This document shows positions 60,436-64,000 of a stretch of DNA of 64,000 bases, in pieces. Numbering within the stretch: position 1 is the stretch's first letter; each line of letters opens with the position of its first letter. The stretch covers positions 372,001 to 436,000 of the forward strand of contig NZ_JABEPP010000003.1 in the NCBI RefSeq assembly GCF_013044135.1, read 5' to 3'. The notes beneath the pieces were generated by a model. The model was not told the origin of the DNA, made no database searches, and saw only the letters and a list, made by a program, of their open reading frames with translations. The translations under genes were made by a program, and so were the position numbers. This stretch comes from Enterovirga aerilata. GTDB taxonomy: Bacteria > Pseudomonadota > Alphaproteobacteria > Rhizobiales > Beijerinckiaceae.

Positions 60436-60776
60436 CCCGTGAGGAACAGGCCCGACAGGGCCTGGAGCAGCATGGCGAAGGCGAAGATCGGCCCCGCCAG
60501 CGCGCCGAGCATCGCCACGAACCGCCGGGACGCGGGATAGGCGCTCTCCGCCCCGGTATCCGGCGCCGGCCCGGCGCTGCGCCAGGAGAGATAGCCCGAG
60601 CCGAGCGCGACCATGACGCCGAGAAAGGCGGCAAGGCTCGTCAGGCGCAGCCCGCCGCCGCAATCGGCATAGGGCAGGATCTGGCTCAGCTGCATGTTGG
60701 CGGCCCAGACGGCCGGGCCGGCGATCAGGCCGGAACAGGGGCGGAGATTCGCCGCAAGGCTCGAGGCGGAGGTCAC
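60423..60776 (-). CDS. Small membrane protein in the caa3 operon
   Basis: The protein has 117 residues starting at GTG 60776, which overlaps the subunit III stop as GTGA. Three hydrophobic stretches are visible (LIAGPAVWAANMQLSQIL, AAFLGVMVALGSGYLSW, MLGALAGPIFAFAMLLQALS). Four Cys residues occur, one pair of which might bind metal. I do not recognise a family; its position suggests a role as a fourth subunit or assembly helper. Confidence 0.72.
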   Translation of the reverse strand: MTSASSLAANLRPCSGLIAGPAVWAANMQLSQILPYADCGGGLRLTSLAAFLGVMVALGSGYLSWRSAGPAPDTGAESAYPASRRFVAMLGALAGPIFAFAMLLQALSGLFLTGCER

Positions 60777-61375
60777 AGCCAGGCCGGCCCGTAGATGCAG
60801 GCGTAGATCGGCAGCCAGGTCGCCACCACGAAGCCCCAATAGAGCGTGTTGTCCTCGACGTCGCCGAACCGCCGGCTGTTCGCGCCGTGGCGGGTGAACA
60901 TCATGACGGTGAGGACGAGGGTGTCTGCCACATCCGTGAGAAGGTGCGTCGTGTGCAGGCCGAGGAGGGTCCAGACGACCGAACCGTAGGCATTGCTGTC
61001 CCAGGACAGGTTCAGCGCCGGGAACTCGAAGCAGCGCACGACGAGCGGCACGATGCCGAAGACGGACATCACCACGAGACCGATCCGGACCTTGCGCATG
61101 TCCTCGCGCCCGGCCCATCGCGAGACCAGCCAGTTCGGGACGAGGCTTGCGATCAGGATCGCGGTCAGGACGAGCCCGGGCCCGAGATCCGGGGGCGGCG
61201 CGCCCATCGGCCAGCTCGGCGCGAGCGAGCCGAGATAGAGATAGACCACGATCATGAGCGCGAAGCCGGAGCCTTCGAGCAGCATGAAGACGAGGGTGCC
61301 CCACCAGGTCGGGCTGGCGGTTCCCTTCCCGTGCAGGGGAAGGTGCGACAGGTCGGCGACGACGCGTTCCCTCAT
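60773..61375 (-). CDS. coxC: Cytochrome c oxidase subunit III
   Basis: The protein has 200 residues with five helices, the short form found in caa3 and bo3-type enzymes. WWGTLVFMLLEGSGFALMI, LLGLHTTHLLTDVADTLVL (the His-containing helix) and DVEDNTLYWGFVVATWLPIY are typical. It overlaps subunit I by four bases (ATGA). It is part of a proton-pumping terminal oxidase in the inner membrane. Confidence 0.92.
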   Translation of the reverse strand: MRERVVADLSHLPLHGKGTASPTWWGTLVFMLLEGSGFALMIVVYLYLGSLAPSWPMGAPPPDLGPGLVLTAILIASLVPNWLVSRWAGREDMRKVRIGLVVMSVFGIVPLVVRCFEFPALNLSWDSNAYGSVVWTLLGLHTTHLLTDVADTLVLTVMMFTRHGANSRRFGDVEDNTLYWGFVVATWLPIYACIYGPAWL

Positions 61376-63279
61376 GCGTCGTCCTCCGGCGTGCCCTTAG
61401 GCCAGAACCAGCCGACCAGCGTGATCGCGACCGGGATCGAGCCCCAGACCACCGCCCAGGGCGAGAAGATCGAGCCGATCAGCATGGCGCTCGTCGCGAT
61501 CGCCGCCCAGAACGGCCAGATCGAATCGCGCGGCGAGGAATCGCGCGCCTCGGGGATCGCGTCGGCAACCGACGTGATGAGGAGTTCGCGCCTGTCGACC
61601 CGCAGTCCCGAGGCGACCGGCATGTCCCCGCGCTCGTCCCAGAGCGGGTTGCGGCCCGTGACGACCGGGATCCGGGCGAAGTTGTAGGGCGGCGGCGGCG
61701 AGGTCGTCGCCCATTCGAGGCTCGGTGCGCCCCAGGGGTTCTCGCCCGCCGGCTCGCCGCGGCGGGCCGAGCGGACGGCGTCGATGAAGAACAGGAGGAA
61801 GCCGGCCGCGAGGATGACCGTGCTGAGGCTCACGAAGAGGTTGAGGCCGCTCCAGGGCACGTCCGTCTGGTAGGTGTAGATGCGCCGTGGCATCCCCTGC
61901 AGCCCCAGGATGTGCATGGGGAAGAAGGCGAGGTTGAAGCCGACGAAGGTCAGCCCCGCCACCCAGCGTCCGATCCGCTCGGACATCATCCGGCCCACCA
62001 TCTTCGGATACCAGAAGTAGATGGCGGCCATCAGCGGGAAGACGGCGCCGCCGATCAGCACGTAGTGGAAATGGGCCACGACGAAGTAGGTGTCGTGCAC
62101 CTGGGTATCGAGCGGCACGGAGGCGACCATGACGCCCGTCATCCCGCCCAGCACGAAGGTGAAGAAGAAGGCCAGGATGAAGAGGAAGGGCGTCCGGTAG
62201 ACGGGGCGCCCGTCCCAGATCGTCGCGATCCAGCAGAAGATCTGGACGCCGGCCGGCACCGCGATCGCCATGGAGGAGGCCGTGAAGAAGCTCTCCCCGA
62301 GCCGTGGCAGGCCGGTGGTGAACATGTGGTGCACCCACAGCCCGAAGGAGAGGATGCCGATCGTCACCATGGAGAGGACGAGCGGCAGATAGCCGAAGAC
62401 CGGCCGGCGTACGAAGGCGGGCAGCATGGAGGAGATCATGCCCGTCGCCGGCAGGAAGATGATGTAGACCTCCGGGTGGCCGAAGAACCAGAACAGGTGC
62501 TGCCAGAGCAGAACGTCGCCGCCCTCCGCCGGGTTGTAGAAGTGGGTCCCGACGAGCCGGTCGAGGATGAGCGAGGTCGAGGCGACCATGATCGCCGGCA
62601 TGGCCAGCATCACCAGGAACGAGGTCACCAGCATCGCCCAGACGAAGAGCGGGATGCGGTCGAGCGTCATGCCGGGCGCGCGCTGCTTGAACACGGTCAC
62701 GACGATCTCGACCGCGACCGCGAGCGCCGCGATCTCCGTGAAGGTGATCATCTGGGCCCAGATGTCGGCCCGCTTGCCCGGGGAAAATTGCGGGCCGGAA
62801 AGCGGCACGTAGCCGAACCAGCCGATATCCGGCCCCATGTTCAGCGCGAAGGAGACCCAGAGCAGGATCCCGCCCGCGAGGTAGATCCAGTACGAGAAGG
62901 CGTTGAGACGCGGGAAGGCGATGTTCCGGGTGCCCAGCATCAGGGGCACGAGATAGACCGCCATCGCCTCCATCACGGGCACGGCGAACAGGAACATCAT
63001 GTTCGCCCCGTGCATGGTGAAGATCTGGTTGTAGAGGTCGGGGCTGACGAGCCGGCCCTCCGGCCGGGCGAGCTGCCAGCGCATGGCGAGCGCCAGGATG
63101 CCGCCCAGGATGAGGAACACGAAGGCGGTCGCGATGTAGCGCCGCCCGATCACCTTGTGGTCCACGGTCGCGAGCGCGCCCCAGAAGCCGGGGCGGGTGC
63201 GCCAGGTCTCGGCGAGGCGCCCGTCCAGCTCCTCGTGCCGGATATCGATGTCGAGAGGCGGGCTCGACGCGGCGCTCAT
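61372..63279 (-). CDS. ctaD: Cytochrome c oxidase subunit I (caa3 type)
   Basis: The protein has 635 residues. Haem and copper ligands are visible: HGANMMF for haem a, WFFGHPEVYII for the His-Tyr copper-B site, HHMFTTG for the copper-B histidines, and HFHYVLIGG for the two haem histidines. The length exceeds classical subunit I because extra helices at the C-terminal end are present. It follows subunit II with a four-base overlap (ATGA) and catalyses oxygen reduction coupled to proton pumping. Confidence 0.96.
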   Translation of the reverse strand: MSAASSPPLDIDIRHEELDGRLAETWRTRPGFWGALATVDHKVIGRRYIATAFVFLILGGILALAMRWQLARPEGRLVSPDLYNQIFTMHGANMMFLFAVPVMEAMAVYLVPLMLGTRNIAFPRLNAFSYWIYLAGGILLWVSFALNMGPDIGWFGYVPLSGPQFSPGKRADIWAQMITFTEIAALAVAVEIVVTVFKQRAPGMTLDRIPLFVWAMLVTSFLVMLAMPAIMVASTSLILDRLVGTHFYNPAEGGDVLLWQHLFWFFGHPEVYIIFLPATGMISSMLPAFVRRPVFGYLPLVLSMVTIGILSFGLWVHHMFTTGLPRLGESFFTASSMAIAVPAGVQIFCWIATIWDGRPVYRTPFLFILAFFFTFVLGGMTGVMVASVPLDTQVHDTYFVVAHFHYVLIGGAVFPLMAAIYFWYPKMVGRMMSERIGRWVAGLTFVGFNLAFFPMHILGLQGMPRRIYTYQTDVPWSGLNLFVSLSTVILAAGFLLFFIDAVRSARRGEPAGENPWGAPSLEWATTSPPPPYNFARIPVVTGRNPLWDERGDMPVASGLRVDRRELLITSVADAIPEARDSSPRDSIWPFWAAIATSAMLIGSIFSPWAVVWGSIPVAITLVGWFWPKGTPEDDA

Positions 63280-64000
63280 TTCAGGCCGGCCATGTAGGCG
63301 GATACGGCCCTGAGCTCATCCGCGGATAGAGGGACCATCGGCATCTTGTTGCCAGGCTTGACGGTTTGTGGATCCGCGATCCAGGCCCCAAGTGCGCCGC
63401 GGGTGGTCGGGAGCGTGCCGGCCGCGATGGTCTGGCGGCTTCCCACATGGGTCAGGTCGGGCCCGACCGTGCCTGCGGCTCGCGTGCCGCGGATCGTGTG
63501 GCAGGCGGCGCAGGCCTTTCCCGTAGCGACCTGCCGCCCCGCCTCCTGCTCCTCGTCGGCGGGCTCGGCCGCGGGCTGGCGCTGCGCGTCCAGCCAGCTC
63601 TCGAACTCGGGCGCGGCCATCGCGATCACGACGAGCGCCATGCGGGCGTGCTGCATGCCGCAGAACTCGGCGCATTGGGCCCGGTAGGAACCCGGCCGCT
63701 CCGCCGTGAAGGTGAGGACGTTGTCGCGGCCCGGGATCATGTCCTGCTTGCCCGCCAGGCTCGGCACCCAGAAGGAGTGGATGACGTCGCCCGAGCTCAG
63801 CTCGAGCCGAACGGGACGTCCGACCGGGACCCGGATCTCGTTCGCCGCCGTGACGAAGCGGTCCGGGCTGTCGGCCGTGTAGGTGACCTCCCACCACCAT
63901 TGGTACCCCCGCAGCCTGACGGTGAGCGGCTCGCCGCTGGAAGCAGTGAGGGAGCGCGTCGCGACGAAGCTCATCAGGGTCAGGGTGGCGATGATGAGCA
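63276..64000 (-). CDS. coxB: Cytochrome c oxidase subunit II with C-terminal cytochrome c domain (5' truncated by window end)
   Basis: At least 241 codons are visible. The frame runs off the right edge without a break, and the residues before the first internal ATG (63974) continue a membrane helix, so the true start is beyond 64000. YQWWWEVTY is the aromatic electron-entry patch. CAEFCGMQHARM holds the CuA ligands, and CAACH in the C-terminal extension binds haem c, which defines the caa3 subclass. A Met ligand candidate is in NKMPMVPL. Confidence 0.94.
   Translation of the reverse strand, partial: LIIATLTLMSFVATRSLTASSGEPLTVRLRGYQWWWEVTYTADSPDRFVTAANEIRVPVGRPVRLELSSGDVIHSFWVPSLAGKQDMIPGRDNVLTFTAERPGSYRAQCAEFCGMQHARMALVVIAMAAPEFESWLDAQRQPAAEPADEEQEAGRQVATGKACAACHTIRGTRAAGTVGPDLTHVGSRQTIAAGTLPTTRGALGAWIADPQTVKPGNKMPMVPLSADELRAVSAYMAGLK

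Overview
The window is about 64 kb of high-GC DNA (roughly 68-70% G+C by eye) from an alphaproteobacterium of the order Hyphomicrobiales (Rhizobiales). The order is suggested by four things seen together: an acpXL-type gene set for the very-long-chain acyl group of lipid A; a trxB - LsrB/VtlR-type regulator - AbcR-like small RNA arrangement; DUF992 and Omp25/31-like envelope proteins; and a caa3-type oxidase cluster. The genus cannot be fixed from the sequence alone. I see no prophage, insertion sequence, CRISPR array or rRNA. One tRNA-Met gene is present.

Layout. 1-5 kb: the end of a low-GC gene, flhA, a ClC-type channel and an ExoD-family gene pair. 5.4-9.1 kb: a secreted protein, an ELM1-family protein, trxB, a LysR regulator and a probable AbcR small RNA. 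9-18 kb: bioY, msrP, a peptidoglycan amidase, fadD, envelope proteins, an APH-fold kinase and aspC. 18-30 kb: rmlD, then a catabolic island built around a PrpR-like sigma-54 activator. 30-38 kb: an SDR, an aldehyde dehydrogenase, tRNA-Met, a Bug receptor with a LysE exporter, ggt, and LemA/TPM proteins. 38.4-46.4 kb: the VLCFA lipid A operon, carrying an embedded toxin-antitoxin pair and a flippase. 46.9-55.3 kb: a Liv-type ABC transporter with a beta-hydroxyacid dehydrogenase and a beta-keto acid cleavage enzyme, next to a divergent GntR regulator and an SDR. 55.3-64 kb: an FdhF/YdeP-type molybdoenzyme and a diheme cytochrome c, convergent with a caa3 cytochrome oxidase operon cut by the window end.

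The most interesting system is at 18.8-30 kb. The PrpR-like activator gene (21316-23247) lies between two canonical -24/-12 promoters that point away from it: TGGCATGGCGGTTGC on the minus strand at 21205-21191 and TGGCACGGCCGTTGC on the plus strand at 23371-23385. Each has the same set of GTGAAAC/GTTTCA/TGAGACG half-sites upstream. The minus arm makes a class III CoA-transferase and an HMG-CoA-lyase-family enzyme. The plus arm makes an isocitrate lyase/PEP mutase-family lyase, LeuC- and LeuD-like dehydratase subunits and, after a 104-base gap, an ABC importer. I infer a single regulon for uptake and cleavage of a branched C5-C6 dicarboxylate, such as a citraconate/citramalate or dimethylmaleate/dimethylmalate type compound. 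The substrate is not proven.

Other notable signals are a small RNA with three hairpins and two anti-Shine-Dalgarno stretches; a ketosynthase pair in which one partner has lost its active-site cysteine; a LivM-LivG-LivF triple fusion; a short-chain dehydrogenase without its catalytic residues; and two palindromic intergenic repeats.
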